Positions 41,844 to 51,187 of a DNA stretch of 53,175 bases are shown in pieces. The notes beneath the pieces were generated by a model. That model saw nothing but the letters and a program-made list of their open reading frames with translations, did not search any database and was not told the origin of the DNA. The position numbers were made by a program, and so were the translations under genes. Source of the stretch: Spirulina sp. CS-785/01 (GTDB taxonomy: Bacteria; Cyanobacteriota; Cyanobacteriia; Cyanobacteriales; Spirulinaceae); the NCBI RefSeq assembly GCF_028330525.1, contig NZ_JAQMSD010000207.1, positions 1-53,175 of the forward strand, written 5' to 3'. How positions within the stretch are numbered: position 1 is the first letter of the stretch; each line of letters starts with the position of its first letter.

Positions 41844-42488
41844 ATGGCTTGTCAGACAAACGTGCGGCATATTTTAGGCATTTCCGGGGGAAAGGACTCC
41901 GCCGCCTTGGCGGTACTTCTCCATCAAGAAATTCCTCAGATGGAGTATTTTTTTTGTGATACACACAAAGAACTCCCAGAAACCTACGAGTTTTTGGAAC
42001 GCATCCAAGCGCGGTTAGGGATTAAAATTCACTATTTAAGCGCGAATCAAGGTTTTGATCACTGGCTGGCTTTATATGGCGGTTATCTCCCCTCCCCTCA
42101 AAGTCGCTGGTGTACTCGACAAATGAAAATTAAACCCCTTGAGGCGTTTGTTGGAGACGATGAAGCCATTAGTTACGTCGCCATCCGGGCCGATGAAAAC
42201 CGCGATGGCTATATTTCGACAAAACCCAATATCAAACCCGTCTATCCCTTCCGAGACCGGGGTTTAGTGAAAGCCGATATTGTCCGACTCCTCGAAGATA
42301 GCGGCATTGGTTATCCCGACTATTATCGCTGGCGGAGTCGTTCCGGTTGTTATTTTTGCTTTTTTCAACGCAAGTATGAATGGGTGAAACTGGCCGAAGA
42401 ACACCCAGACTTGTTCGCCAAAGCGGTGGCCTACGAACAAGAACACGCAGACGGACGGACTTACACCTGGACTCAGGGAGAAACCTAA
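41844..42488 (+). CDS. PAPS-reductase/DndC-like ATP-pyrophosphatase, frameshifted at its C-terminus
   Basis: A 214-residue protein of the PAPS-reductase/N-type ATP-pyrophosphatase superfamily. The PP-loop is ILGISGGKDSAALAVLL. Next come YFFCDTHKELPETYEFLERI and SRWCTRQMKIKPLEAF with its cysteine, then VAIRADENRDGY and a cysteine pair in RSGCYFCFFQRKYEWVKLAE. Such domains activate sulfur or nucleobases; relatives include DndC in phosphorothioation and BrxP in type 4 BREX. The normal reading appears to continue after the TAA at 42488 in the next frame to 42648 (CLICHL), so a 1-base frameshift truncates it. The ATG at 41844 is preferred over a TTG at 41811. It is first in the candidate operon. 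Confidence 0.85.
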   Translation: MACQTNVRHILGISGGKDSAALAVLLHQEIPQMEYFFCDTHKELPETYEFLERIQARLGIKIHYLSANQGFDHWLALYGGYLPSPQSRWCTRQMKIKPLEAFVGDDEAISYVAIRADENRDGYISTKPNIKPVYPFRDRGLVKADIVRLLEDSGIGYPDYYRWRSRSGCYFCFFQRKYEWVKLAEEHPDLFAKAVAYEQEHADGRTYTWTQGET

Positions 42489-42648
42489 ACCGAATTATTT
42501 AGCCCGAAAAGAGGAAATTATCGCCAACCATGAGAAAGCCATGGCCAGAGAACAAAGCAAGCAACCCAACAAACCCCTATCGGAAGCCCTAGCGGATGTT
42601 TTAGACGAAGAAGACGAAGACCTCCCTTGTTTAATTTGTCACCTTTGA
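42485..42648 (+). pseudogene. Out-of-frame C-terminal tail of the PAPS-reductase-like gene
   Basis: In the frame shifted by one base from the gene before it, the sequence reads NYLARKEEIIANHEKAMA, then KPLSEALADVLDEEDEDL and PCLICHL before a TGA. This is protein-like, helical and acidic, and ends in a CxxC that would complement the GCYFC cysteines upstream. The simplest reading is that both parts are one gene broken by a single-base indel near 42482-42487. An ATG at 42541 could start a short independent peptide. Sequencing error is possible. Confidence 0.7.
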
Positions 42649-42691
42649 ATAATTAATCATTAATAATTACCCATTACCTGCCAAAAAAACC

Positions 42692-45013
42692 ATGTCATTT
42701 AGTTTTGGTGTACAAAAAGACCCGATTTATGGAACGTATGGAGAATTTTCCATTGGCAGTAAAGAGAATAAAATTCGCGCCCAATTTCTCTTAACAAAAA
42801 TGAAACCGGGGTCAGCCGGAAATTGGGAGAATACTTTTGCTTCGCAAATGATTCCGTGGCGAGAAGTTTTTAACGTAGAAGAACTCACCTTTGATGAACT
42901 CCTCCAACGGGACTTAGACGACTCACGGGTTGCCCATGACTTAATCCCCTATTTGTTAGGAGAATCGGGAGACTCAGCCCGCTTTTTTCCGCCTATTTTA
43001 GCGGTTCTAGTTCCCAAAAAACACGAAAAAACTGGCATTCAGCCCTATTATCCCACCCCCACACAAGAAGGAAAAACTAAACTTAATTTTGGCAATTTAT
43101 TCGAGTTTGAAAAAGCTATTGTTGAGGGTGAAGTTAGCCCCTTGGGTGTGATTAAATATAACCGTCACCAAGCCGCCTTTATGATTGTTGATGGTCAACA
43201 CCGAGCAATGGCAATTTTAGCCCTACATAGACAAATCAATCAAACGTGGAAAGGCAATCGTTACGCCACCTTTTATCAACATTTAAAACTCCAAGAAGAC
43301 CAAATTAAACATATCGAACTGCCCATTTGTGTAGTATTTTTCCCCGATTTACACGAAACCAATCAAACCGTCCAAGACCAAGGCATTGATTTAAAAAGTG
43401 TCTGTCGGGAAATTTTCCTAGTGGTGAATAAGAGTGCAAAATCGGTCAGCCAGTCCAGAGAACTCTTACTCGATGATGAAGACTTGGCCGCCCGCATGAT
43501 GCGGGAAACCCTCTCCAAACTGAAAGACCGGGGGGAAGATAAAGCCTCCCTAGCTCGCATTTATTCCTTTGCTTTTGGGGATAATGATGCCAGTAAACAA
43601 GAAGTCGTTGTCGGCCAACTGGAATATACCTCCGCCGTCGCCCTCCACAAAATGCACTGTGCTGCCGTTTTTGGGGTGCGAGATGCCTTTGAATTTAATC
43701 GAGAAAAAGGGGGAGATATCACCGATGGCCGCCGCATTCAAAACTCCAAACGTCCGGTGACACTGCTGCGGGGAACTGCCTTAGAGGACTGGCCCAGTTT
43801 AGCCCGTCGCTCAGGAAAAACCCACTCTCCCCAAGACATCCAAGACGCGGTGCATCTCTTGGCACAGATGACCGATGCAGTTCTTTTTCCCCTCTTTGAC
43901 CGTTTCCGCCCCTTTGCCGTCCACAACGCGGAAATGCGGGCATTACGCACCCGTTTACAAGACCCGGACATGATGGCCAACCCCACCCAACAAAAATGTT
44001 TTAGCCTCTTATTTGAGGGGAGTGGGGTGCGGACGGTGTTTGAGTCTCATTTAGAACGGTTGAAAAAACGGAAAAAAGCCGCCCAAGAGGAAGGAACAGC
44101 GATTAGTGATTATACCAATAATCAACTCAAGGATGCGAAAGGCATTGAGTCCGCATGGCACAGACACCGAGAAGACCTGAAAAAAAGTCGGGCGGCCCGT
44201 TTATTTTATATTGACCCAGAGCGATTTTTTGAGAATCCCGACAATCACGAAGACTGGTCTAAACTCCTCCACCAAGCCAACAGCGTCTATGATACGGTTT
44301 CGACCCAAGCCTTCCAACTGGGTTATCTTATGGCGGTGCATTCGGTGGTGGAACTGATGGTTTATGATGAAACGCCCTATGAACAACGGTTAGGGATGGT
44401 GCAGTTTGTGGCCAATTTGTTTATTGATGCGCTCAATGCTTATTTTTCGTCTAGTTCTGCTAAAGAACATCGCAGTTATACGGGACTGGTGAAAGAGTCG
44501 CGGGCTAATGTTTTTAACCGGAAGGCGTTGGGGTTGCGGGGACTGTTGATGCAGAGTGTTGCAGAGTTGAATGAGAAGCAATGGGTCTTTTTCCGCTATG
44601 CGGTGTTGGAGATGGTGCATTGTAAGCATACTTATCGCACTGTACAAGAGCAGTTAGAGCAAGCCTCTGATCTTGCTATTGCCCAACGATATCGGGAGGT
44701 TCTGCCTAATTTAATTGGCCATCTGCTCACTCTGCGTAAAAATTACATTGAAGCGGCCCAACAGAAGGCGTTAGAGTCTGCTGATTTTAAACAGGAGGTG
44801 CAGGTGTTACAGGCGAAGTTACAAGGGGCCGGAAAACTGGATACCGAAATTACAGAAGCGGTTAACGCCAAACAAGAGGAAAAAAGAGCAACGGTCCAAC
44901 AGCAATGTCGGGAGAATATTCAAGCGAGTTTAGGGGAGTTTCTCAGCCAACCAGATAAGCTCATTAATCGCCTCTTCGGGGATAGTACGGGAGAGAGTTG
45001 GGACGATGCCTAA
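42692..45013 (+). CDS. Large DGQHR-domain (DndB-like) protein
   Basis: A 773-residue protein. The N-terminal third carries the hallmark AAFMIVDGQHRAMAILAL (DGQHR near residues 168-172) with flanking FPPILAVLVPKKHEK and HIELPICVVFFPDLHETNQ. These are typical of the DndB/DpdB (DGQHR, ParB-like) family, linked to DNA phosphorothioation and 7-deazaguanine modification. Known DndB proteins are about half this size. The remaining ~450 residues are mainly helical, with a coiled-coil end (EVQVLQAKLQGAGKLDTEIT), and match nothing I can name. It lies 44 bp after the PAPS-reductase tail. Its stop overlaps the ATG at 45006, which appears to begin the interrupted ATPase gene. Confidence 0.85.
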   Translation: MSFSFGVQKDPIYGTYGEFSIGSKENKIRAQFLLTKMKPGSAGNWENTFASQMIPWREVFNVEELTFDELLQRDLDDSRVAHDLIPYLLGESGDSARFFPPILAVLVPKKHEKTGIQPYYPTPTQEGKTKLNFGNLFEFEKAIVEGEVSPLGVIKYNRHQAAFMIVDGQHRAMAILALHRQINQTWKGNRYATFYQHLKLQEDQIKHIELPICVVFFPDLHETNQTVQDQGIDLKSVCREIFLVVNKSAKSVSQSRELLLDDEDLAARMMRETLSKLKDRGEDKASLARIYSFAFGDNDASKQEVVVGQLEYTSAVALHKMHCAAVFGVRDAFEFNREKGGDITDGRRIQNSKRPVTLLRGTALEDWPSLARRSGKTHSPQDIQDAVHLLAQMTDAVLFPLFDRFRPFAVHNAEMRALRTRLQDPDMMANPTQQKCFSLLFEGSGVRTVFESHLERLKKRKKAAQEEGTAISDYTNNQLKDAKGIESAWHRHREDLKKSRAARLFYIDPERFFENPDNHEDWSKLLHQANSVYDTVSTQAFQLGYLMAVHSVVELMVYDETPYEQRLGMVQFVANLFIDALNAYFSSSSAKEHRSYTGLVKESRANVFNRKALGLRGLLMQSVAELNEKQWVFFRYAVLEMVHCKHTYRTVQEQLEQASDLAIAQRYREVLPNLIGHLLTLRKNYIEAAQQKALESADFKQEVQVLQAKLQGAGKLDTEITEAVNAKQEEKRATVQQQCRENIQASLGEFLSQPDKLINRLFGDSTGESWDDA

Positions 45014-45077
45014 ATTACAATTGGGGTTTCATGAGACTTTTGTAAAAACTATCGATCTAAGAAAAATTTATGAATAA
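45006..45077 (+). pseudogene. Detached N-terminal segment of the large ATPase gene
   Basis: An ATG overlapping the DGQHR stop by 8 bp opens a 23-codon reading: MPKLQLGFHETFVKTID, ending LRKIYE, then TAA. It looks like the N-terminus missing from the downstream ATPase. The ATPase frame resumes without its own start just after the HNH gene (from about 46232: KGFIFNYDEQKPEHSTVGIL). I infer that an HNH-encoding insertion separated the two parts. The match is judged by eye from sequence character and operon geometry. Confidence 0.6.
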
Positions 45078-46236
45078 TAGTTCAAGCTCATTTAATTTTT
45101 CAGCGTTACCTAGTTCAGAAATTGTCGATGTTTCGGCACTTTCTAGATTGTTTGCAGATACCACAAATTCTTACAAATATCTTTTCTTTTTTTTCCTTAT
45201 TGATATTCTCAAAAGAAATGATTTTGATATCAATTTGTCAATTAGCTTTCAACAGATTGTTGTAGAAATGATTGCTAATGCTTGGTATCCTCACAATTAT
45301 TTTAAACTTTCTTTTGGGACACAGGATAAATTGACTGAGAAGTTAGACTCATTAAACTTAGAATTGAGTGAGCCAGTTTTAAAATTTACCGATACAGATA
45401 AAAAGCTTTTAAGGAATACAATTGAGAAACAATCTTTAGATGATATTGTAAAGTTTTTAACTAGATACGTTCCTTATAGATTACTTTGTCCATTCCTAGA
45501 GCAAGAATTAAAGATCGAAAATGTAGATAGAGGAAAAGGTAATAAACTTGATATTGCTATGCCTCTAATTGCACGAAAATATTTTAAAGACAGGAGGCCA
45601 TTATATTGTTTTAATTCAGTTCAGTATAATCAGTGTAATGTCCTTCAAATTAATTCTGATTGGGCTAAATACTTAAAAGATAATTATGCAATTGTTAGAG
45701 GTTGGGCTTCATGGGAATGGCTCAATTATATGCAAAATAAAAATCCTAATATTCCTAATTTAGTTAATAAAATTTTTATACCTCAAAGACGAGGTGCATT
45801 ACAGCAACAAACGCAATACTGGAAAACAGTATTACAGAAACAATCAAAAACTTTATGTATTTATTCTGGAGAAGAATTAGATATAAAAAATATTTCTCTT
45901 GATCATTATATCCCGTGGTCATTTGTAGCCCACGATCAATTATGGAATTTAATCCCAGTGCGTAAAGAGATAAATTCCTCTAAATCTAATAATTTACCTT
46001 CTGATCAATATTTTGAGAAATTTGTACATCTCCAATATATTGGCTTAACAACGTATTATCAAGAATTTAGTCGGCGCAAATTTTTAAATCAAGTTGATTC
46101 TTATTTAAATGACTTAAACATTGATCTTGATGGCTTACTTGATTATCAAAAACTTAGAAATGCTTATCAAATTACAATGCAACCTTTAATAAATTTAGCA
46201 GAAAAACAAGGTTTTTCTACTAATTGGACATATTAA
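45070..46236 (+). CDS. HNH endonuclease, AT-rich insertion
   Basis: A 388-residue protein with a C-terminal HNH-type nuclease motif: LCIYSGEELDIKNISLDHY, then IPWSFVAHDQLWNLIPV and NSSKSNNLPSDQYF. The Asp-His pair (LDHYIPW), the Asn (LWNL) and a late Asn/Lys segment form the betabeta-alpha-metal site. Residues 1-260 are of unknown fold. The gene is far richer in A+T than its operon neighbours. It overlaps the 23-codon ATPase fragment at its 5' end and stops exactly where the ATPase frame resumes. This suggests a recently acquired selfish or homing-type endonuclease gene rather than an original operon member. Confidence 0.82.
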   Translation: MNNSSSSFNFSALPSSEIVDVSALSRLFADTTNSYKYLFFFFLIDILKRNDFDINLSISFQQIVVEMIANAWYPHNYFKLSFGTQDKLTEKLDSLNLELSEPVLKFTDTDKKLLRNTIEKQSLDDIVKFLTRYVPYRLLCPFLEQELKIENVDRGKGNKLDIAMPLIARKYFKDRRPLYCFNSVQYNQCNVLQINSDWAKYLKDNYAIVRGWASWEWLNYMQNKNPNIPNLVNKIFIPQRRGALQQQTQYWKTVLQKQSKTLCIYSGEELDIKNISLDHYIPWSFVAHDQLWNLIPVRKEINSSKSNNLPSDQYFEKFVHLQYIGLTTYYQEFSRRKFLNQVDSYLNDLNIDLDGLLDYQKLRNAYQITMQPLINLAEKQGFSTNWTY

Positions 46237-46300
46237 AGGGTTTATTTTTAACTACGACGAACAAAAGCCGGAACATTCTACGGTTGGCATTCTCGACGCT

Positions 46301-49300
46301 GTGCGATGCAGTTACGAAAGCCGGAATAATGCCAATATTCACCTAATTATCCAAGATTACGGTAAGGGCAAATCTCACTTTGCTGTCGTGGTGGCCAATT
46401 TCTTTCAAAACGCCTTAGAGAGTCAAGAAGTACAGGGAATTCTCCAGCAAATTGAGGTAGCTGCGGGGACATCTAAGGCAGTGGCGGAACGCTTTAAGGC
46501 GTATAAACGCAATCAACAGCGGCCTCATTTGGTGTTATGTCTAAGTGGGGATAAGGCGGGTGATCTCCGTAAACAGTTCCTAGAAGTCCTCTTGAATGCC
46601 CTAGAAGCGGAGGGAGTGGAGGACACCTTGGCCCAACATCTGTGTTATGAACCCCTGCGGTATTTGGAAAATTTAGGGGAACAGCAGCGAGTGGCCGCAG
46701 ACTCCTATTTAGAGAGTATTGGCAACCCGGATGGGGACTTGCGGTCTTTGATTCAATTATTGCGCGATCGTAACCTACAAGTCATTCCGCGAGTGAAAGA
46801 ACTCGTCCGCCACCTCACGGAAGTCACCCCCGATTTTACCAGCGAAATTGAGATTGATGTCATTCTCAAAGACCTAATCGAAAATCTCTGTCAAGGGGAA
46901 AACCAACGATTTCAGGGCATTCTTATCCTTTTTGACGAGTTAAACTACTATCTTACCTCTTGGGCAACGGATCAAATGGCCGCCGGACACAAGGCCCCTC
47001 AACACATTACCAACATTTGCGAACGCTACAAGGGCAAAATCACCCTCCTGAGTTTAACTCAAATCCCTCCTTTAAAAGCCGTCGGCATTTCAGCCCATGT
47101 CACGGAAAATTACAAAAAAGTGGCCAGTCGTTTCGCCCCCCAAGATAGCACCTACAACCCCATTTCTAGCCTAGAGTTAGTCGTCGATAACCTCCTAGTC
47201 CAAGAGGAAGACGAAACAACGCAGATTTGGCAGAACTTTTATAAAAAATGGCAAAACACCCTCCGCGAAGAAGCCCGCACCGCTTACGAGAAGCGGGTTA
47301 AACTTTATAAAGAGCAAAAAGGGTGGAAATTCGAGAAGTTTTATCGCCACCTAGGAAAAGGCGTTTTTCCTCTCCATCCCTTAACGGCTTATTTACTCTG
47401 TAATCTCGAATTTACCCAAGACCGAACCGCCATTCAATTCATCAAGGGTTACACCAAAAAATTCATCGAACAACATCCCATTGAAGAAGCGGGAAAACTC
47501 AACTATATTTATCCCATTGATCTCGTTGATAGCTTCGTGGATAACTTCTCTAATGCCTCCGTCTATGAAGCCTATCGCAAAGCCTACAACCTAGCAGTTA
47601 ATTCTGAAAACCCGGATGAAGTGCCGGTTTTAAAAGCCCTCTTTCTCTACTACGCTACCGGAGATAAAATTGCTAAGACCGACCGAGAACCCCATGAAGA
47701 TATTATCAAAACTTTAACGGGTTTAAAATCTTCAAAAATCAAAGCAGCCCTAAGAATTTTAGAACAAAAAAGAGAGGTTATTTATTACCGACCTGAAACC
47801 CGAATCTATCAATTTTTTGAAGGTATTAATCCCGGTCGTATCCAAGAAGAAATTGAAGAAGAAGTTAAAGAACGCTATCGCAAAAATCCGAATTATGATC
47901 CCTTCCCAAACTTTATTGTCCATTGTAACCAAAACATTCATAAATACTTACAAAATAAAGTCATTGCCGCCAAAGACTTTGTAAGAACCTATCAACAAAT
48001 TGAAGCCGATTGGCAATTTGAAAACAAAGTTTATACCATTAGCAACCTCTTACAAACCTTAAAGAAAAAAGACCTAGCGGGGTCAACTCCAGAACGGGGA
48101 ATTGTTGCCTATGCCTTAGCCGAAAACCAAGAAGACCTACAGGAATTACGGCGCACCCTTGACCAGCACCTCAACTCATCAAGCATTCAAGACCAGATCG
48201 CCATTGCCATTCCCGCCGATGCAACCGGAGACTTAGCCAGTTTACTGTTAAAACTAGACATCCTCAACCAACGGGACTCCGCCGAAAAACGCCTCTATGG
48301 TGCTGCCTATACCCAACTCAAACAACGTTGGGAAGAACAACTCGATAAACAATTGGGGGATTTGTTCGCCAATTGCACCTATCACAGCATGGTCAACGCT
48401 TCTAACCCTAACGACCCCCAATCTGTTGTCAGTGCCTTACTAGAGAAACGGTATCCGGGGGTTTTATCCATCGAGTCTCAGGACAAAATGCGCTCCAATC
48501 ACCCAACGGGGACGAAAATTGTCCGTTATCTGGCGATCGAGTTTCTCAAGCAAGGCTATCTTTCAACCCCTTTTTCTGAAAAGTCCTATAAAACTGTTAT
48601 TGACCAAATTTTCACCCGTCGTTGGGATTTACTCAAGCCCACCTCTCAAAAATATCTGTTACAAGTCCCTACGGATGAGAATGTGCGGGTTGCTTGGGAG
48701 AAAATCTCGGAGTTAACCGACTTACAGGGAGAGTCTAAAAAGACTATCCGTTTGCAGGCACTCTGGGAGACTCTCTCAGCCCCTCCCTTTGGGTGTAGCG
48801 AATATCTGTTTGTCGTACTGTTAACTGCTTGGATGGCCTATCATCGCAAAGAAATTATGCTATATGGGCCGGTTGGCATTCCCAAAAAAAACAAGTCAGT
48901 GCCACTGTACACTCAATCTCTTAGAGAATGGGCGAGTGTAGAAAGCATTTGGCAAAAACCCAGAGATTTTGTTCATCAGTGGGTGAAACATCCTCAAGCC
49001 AAACTGATTCGCCAACAACGCCTCGCTCCCCCAGAATTGCCTTCCTCTCCCATAAATTATGATCAAGCCCAAGAGTATTTAGGGAAAGCGCAGACCTTTT
49101 TAAATTCCAATGAACCCGATCCCACGGATGTCAAGGAGGTGAAGGAGACGGAAAAACAGGTGAAAGAGAAGATGAAACCGGTGCAGTCTTGGTTTAAGCC
49201 TGTGGACGAGACAGAAAAATTACCTCCGGTGGTGGCCTTAGACAGCTTGTTACCTCTTTATACCAAACTGTTACAACCCCCGCCGACACTGAATTTACGG

Positions 49301-51187
49301 TCGGATGTCCTGACGGTGACTCCTACTCACCAACAGCGCGATCGCCACGATAAAGCCTTAGAAACCCTGCGAACCCGTCTTGCTGACTGTATCAGCACCC
49401 ACGCACAAAAAGCCGAAACCCTCGCCACTCCCAACGACTGCACCACCTATAAACAAGAAACGGAGGCGAAAATTAAGCAACTGGGGCAACTTTCTCCCTG
49501 TCCTCCCCATCTCATCGAACAGCTTAACAACGCGCTGCAAGTGGCTGATCGCAGCCAAGTCAAAGGCCAGATTCAGTCACTCTACCGCAATCTAGACGAA
49601 CACGCCACGCAAGGGGATTACACGCAAACCCGGACAGACATAGAAGCTAGGGCGCGATCGCTGCCTGACTCGGCCAAAAGCGACATTGAGAACATCCTAC
49701 AAGACCTAACCCGCCGTTATGAAGAACTCTGTCAAATGTTGGCCACTTGGGAAGAACAGGCGGCCTCTGTCACCTCCAAAAATCAAATCCTCGATTTAAT
49801 TAAAGAAATTACCCATAAAGAGCGTTATTTCACTGAAGCAGACAGTCAGCAACGGATCAAAACCCTCCAACACCACCTTGAGCAAGAATTGCTCAAAGTT
49901 GAACAACAAGATAATACCGAAAAATCAATTCGAGGGGAACTGGCCAGCATCCAACAAAAACTGCAACGCATCCGAGATTTACCCTTTGCCAGACTGAAAG
50001 AATCTTTCCAAGTCTATCAAGAATTAGTGCAAAGTCAGTTATCCATTACCGAAACCCCAACACTTGCCCAACAATATGCCCCTAAATTAGACGAACTGGA
50101 CAAACTCAAAACCCAAGGCCGCACCGTGATGGCGGAGAAATTTGCCCAGTTAGGACAACGTTCTTTAACTCGTTTAGACGATTATGAAGTGTTTAAGCAA
50201 AAACTGACCAATAGTATTGAACTGCTCCAAAATTATGAAGAATTTGCCGAGAGTCGAGATATTTTGCACAAGGCTCTGCAAAATTTGGACATCCAATACC
50301 AGCAATTAGAACAACAACAAGTTACGAGGCAAAAGGAAAAAAAAGATGCTCAAATAATGCAGCAAATTCGCTCAATTCAGTCATCTCATTATCATACTAT
50401 TGCAGCCTGTAAAGTAGGGATAGAGGAGATTAATACTTTAAAAACTCAACTTCATTTCCTCCAACCTGTTGAAGCAGAAATTCAGCAAGTTTTGACACAA
50501 CTCCAAAAGAAAATCCAAAAATATTATGATGAATTAGCCCGATTTGAGGAATTTGTCACCTCAACTAATCACCTCACAGAAGCCCGAAAAAATTATGAAT
50601 TTTTCTTGCAGAAATTTCATTTTTATGCTAATAGCACAACCGCAGAAAATCGCTATAATACGATTAAATCTGACTTAGGTTTATTGGTGGAATTATTCCA
50701 ATTTACTGCCCTTCCCCAACAGACCATTTCAGACTATCAAAACCTCTTAAATCAATTAAACCATTGGCAGGAAAAACAGGAGTTAAGCCCCGCTTTACAA
50801 TACCAATATGAGACTCTGGTGACAACAGTAGAAAATCAACGTAATGCCTTATATCTCAAAAAACAAGAAGCGGCGAAACAGTGGGTAAAAGACTTAGGAA
50901 AACGAGTCGCTTGCGAAGTCACCCCCCCGGCCATTTCTGAGCGTAATAAATTAGAGTCAGCCCATGATATTTTAGAGCAGTTGGAGCGAGAAAAACCGCA
51001 ATATTTAGAGTTTCTGTCTGAGACGCACCGAAACTCTTTAACCCATATCAAAAAATACTGTAAAGATGAACAAGAAAAACACCTAGAAAACCAAATTATT
51101 ACCTCCTTTAAAAAACTTCCGCGCTTACAGCGTCAAAAAGTTTACAAAAAATTAGGAAACTATTTAGACCATAATCCGGAGGCGTAA
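46301..51187 (+). CDS. Giant P-loop ATPase with coiled-coil tail (PglY/BrxC-like), 5' end interrupted
   Basis: A 1,628-residue protein from the first available start (GTG 46301). The true N-terminus is probably upstream, since the frame is open from 46199 and reads KGFIFNYDEQKPEHSTVGIL. The P-loop is LIIQDYGKGKSHFAVVVANF (about 16-36). Walker B is GILILFDELNYYL (about 205-217), followed by a sensor-like ITLLSLTQIPP. These fit the large AAA+-type ATPases of BREX/Pgl systems (PglY/BrxC, DUF6079-like). Residues about 930-1628 are almost entirely Q/E/L/K-rich coiled coil (EEFAESRDILHKALQNLDIQ and similar). It is followed without a gap by the kinase gene. It would energise the complex; the exact family needs a profile search. 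Confidence 0.82.
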   Translation: MRCSYESRNNANIHLIIQDYGKGKSHFAVVVANFFQNALESQEVQGILQQIEVAAGTSKAVAERFKAYKRNQQRPHLVLCLSGDKAGDLRKQFLEVLLNALEAEGVEDTLAQHLCYEPLRYLENLGEQQRVAADSYLESIGNPDGDLRSLIQLLRDRNLQVIPRVKELVRHLTEVTPDFTSEIEIDVILKDLIENLCQGENQRFQGILILFDELNYYLTSWATDQMAAGHKAPQHITNICERYKGKITLLSLTQIPPLKAVGISAHVTENYKKVASRFAPQDSTYNPISSLELVVDNLLVQEEDETTQIWQNFYKKWQNTLREEARTAYEKRVKLYKEQKGWKFEKFYRHLGKGVFPLHPLTAYLLCNLEFTQDRTAIQFIKGYTKKFIEQHPIEEAGKLNYIYPIDLVDSFVDNFSNASVYEAYRKAYNLAVNSENPDEVPVLKALFLYYATGDKIAKTDREPHEDIIKTLTGLKSSKIKAALRILEQKREVIYYRPETRIYQFFEGINPGRIQEEIEEEVKERYRKNPNYDPFPNFIVHCNQNIHKYLQNKVIAAKDFVRTYQQIEADWQFENKVYTISNLLQTLKKKDLAGSTPERGIVAYALAENQEDLQELRRTLDQHLNSSSIQDQIAIAIPADATGDLASLLLKLDILNQRDSAEKRLYGAAYTQLKQRWEEQLDKQLGDLFANCTYHSMVNASNPNDPQSVVSALLEKRYPGVLSIESQDKMRSNHPTGTKIVRYLAIEFLKQGYLSTPFSEKSYKTVIDQIFTRRWDLLKPTSQKYLLQVPTDENVRVAWEKISELTDLQGESKKTIRLQALWETLSAPPFGCSEYLFVVLLTAWMAYHRKEIMLYGPVGIPKKNKSVPLYTQSLREWASVESIWQKPRDFVHQWVKHPQAKLIRQQRLAPPELPSSPINYDQAQEYLGKAQTFLNSNEPDPTDVKEVKETEKQVKEKMKPVQSWFKPVDETEKLPPVVALDSLLPLYTKLLQPPPTLNLRSDVLTVTPTHQQRDRHDKALETLRTRLADCISTHAQKAETLATPNDCTTYKQETEAKIKQLGQLSPCPPHLIEQLNNALQVADRSQVKGQIQSLYRNLDEHATQGDYTQTRTDIEARARSLPDSAKSDIENILQDLTRRYEELCQMLATWEEQAASVTSKNQILDLIKEITHKERYFTEADSQQRIKTLQHHLEQELLKVEQQDNTEKSIRGELASIQQKLQRIRDLPFARLKESFQVYQELVQSQLSITETPTLAQQYAPKLDELDKLKTQGRTVMAEKFAQLGQRSLTRLDDYEVFKQKLTNSIELLQNYEEFAESRDILHKALQNLDIQYQQLEQQQVTRQKEKKDAQIMQQIRSIQSSHYHTIAACKVGIEEINTLKTQLHFLQPVEAEIQQVLTQLQKKIQKYYDELARFEEFVTSTNHLTEARKNYEFFLQKFHFYANSTTAENRYNTIKSDLGLLVELFQFTALPQQTISDYQNLLNQLNHWQEKQELSPALQYQYETLVTTVENQRNALYLKKQEAAKQWVKDLGKRVACEVTPPAISERNKLESAHDILEQLEREKPQYLEFLSETHRNSLTHIKKYCKDEQEKHLENQIITSFKKLPRLQRQKVYKKLGNYLDHNPEA

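Noticed and set aside
45070-46236. HNH gene as part of an intein or group I intron
   Set aside because: The flanking ATPase pieces are in different frames and a stop follows the first, excluding an intein. The ORF fills nearly the whole insert, leaving little room for a ribozyme core. A splicing test is still listed.
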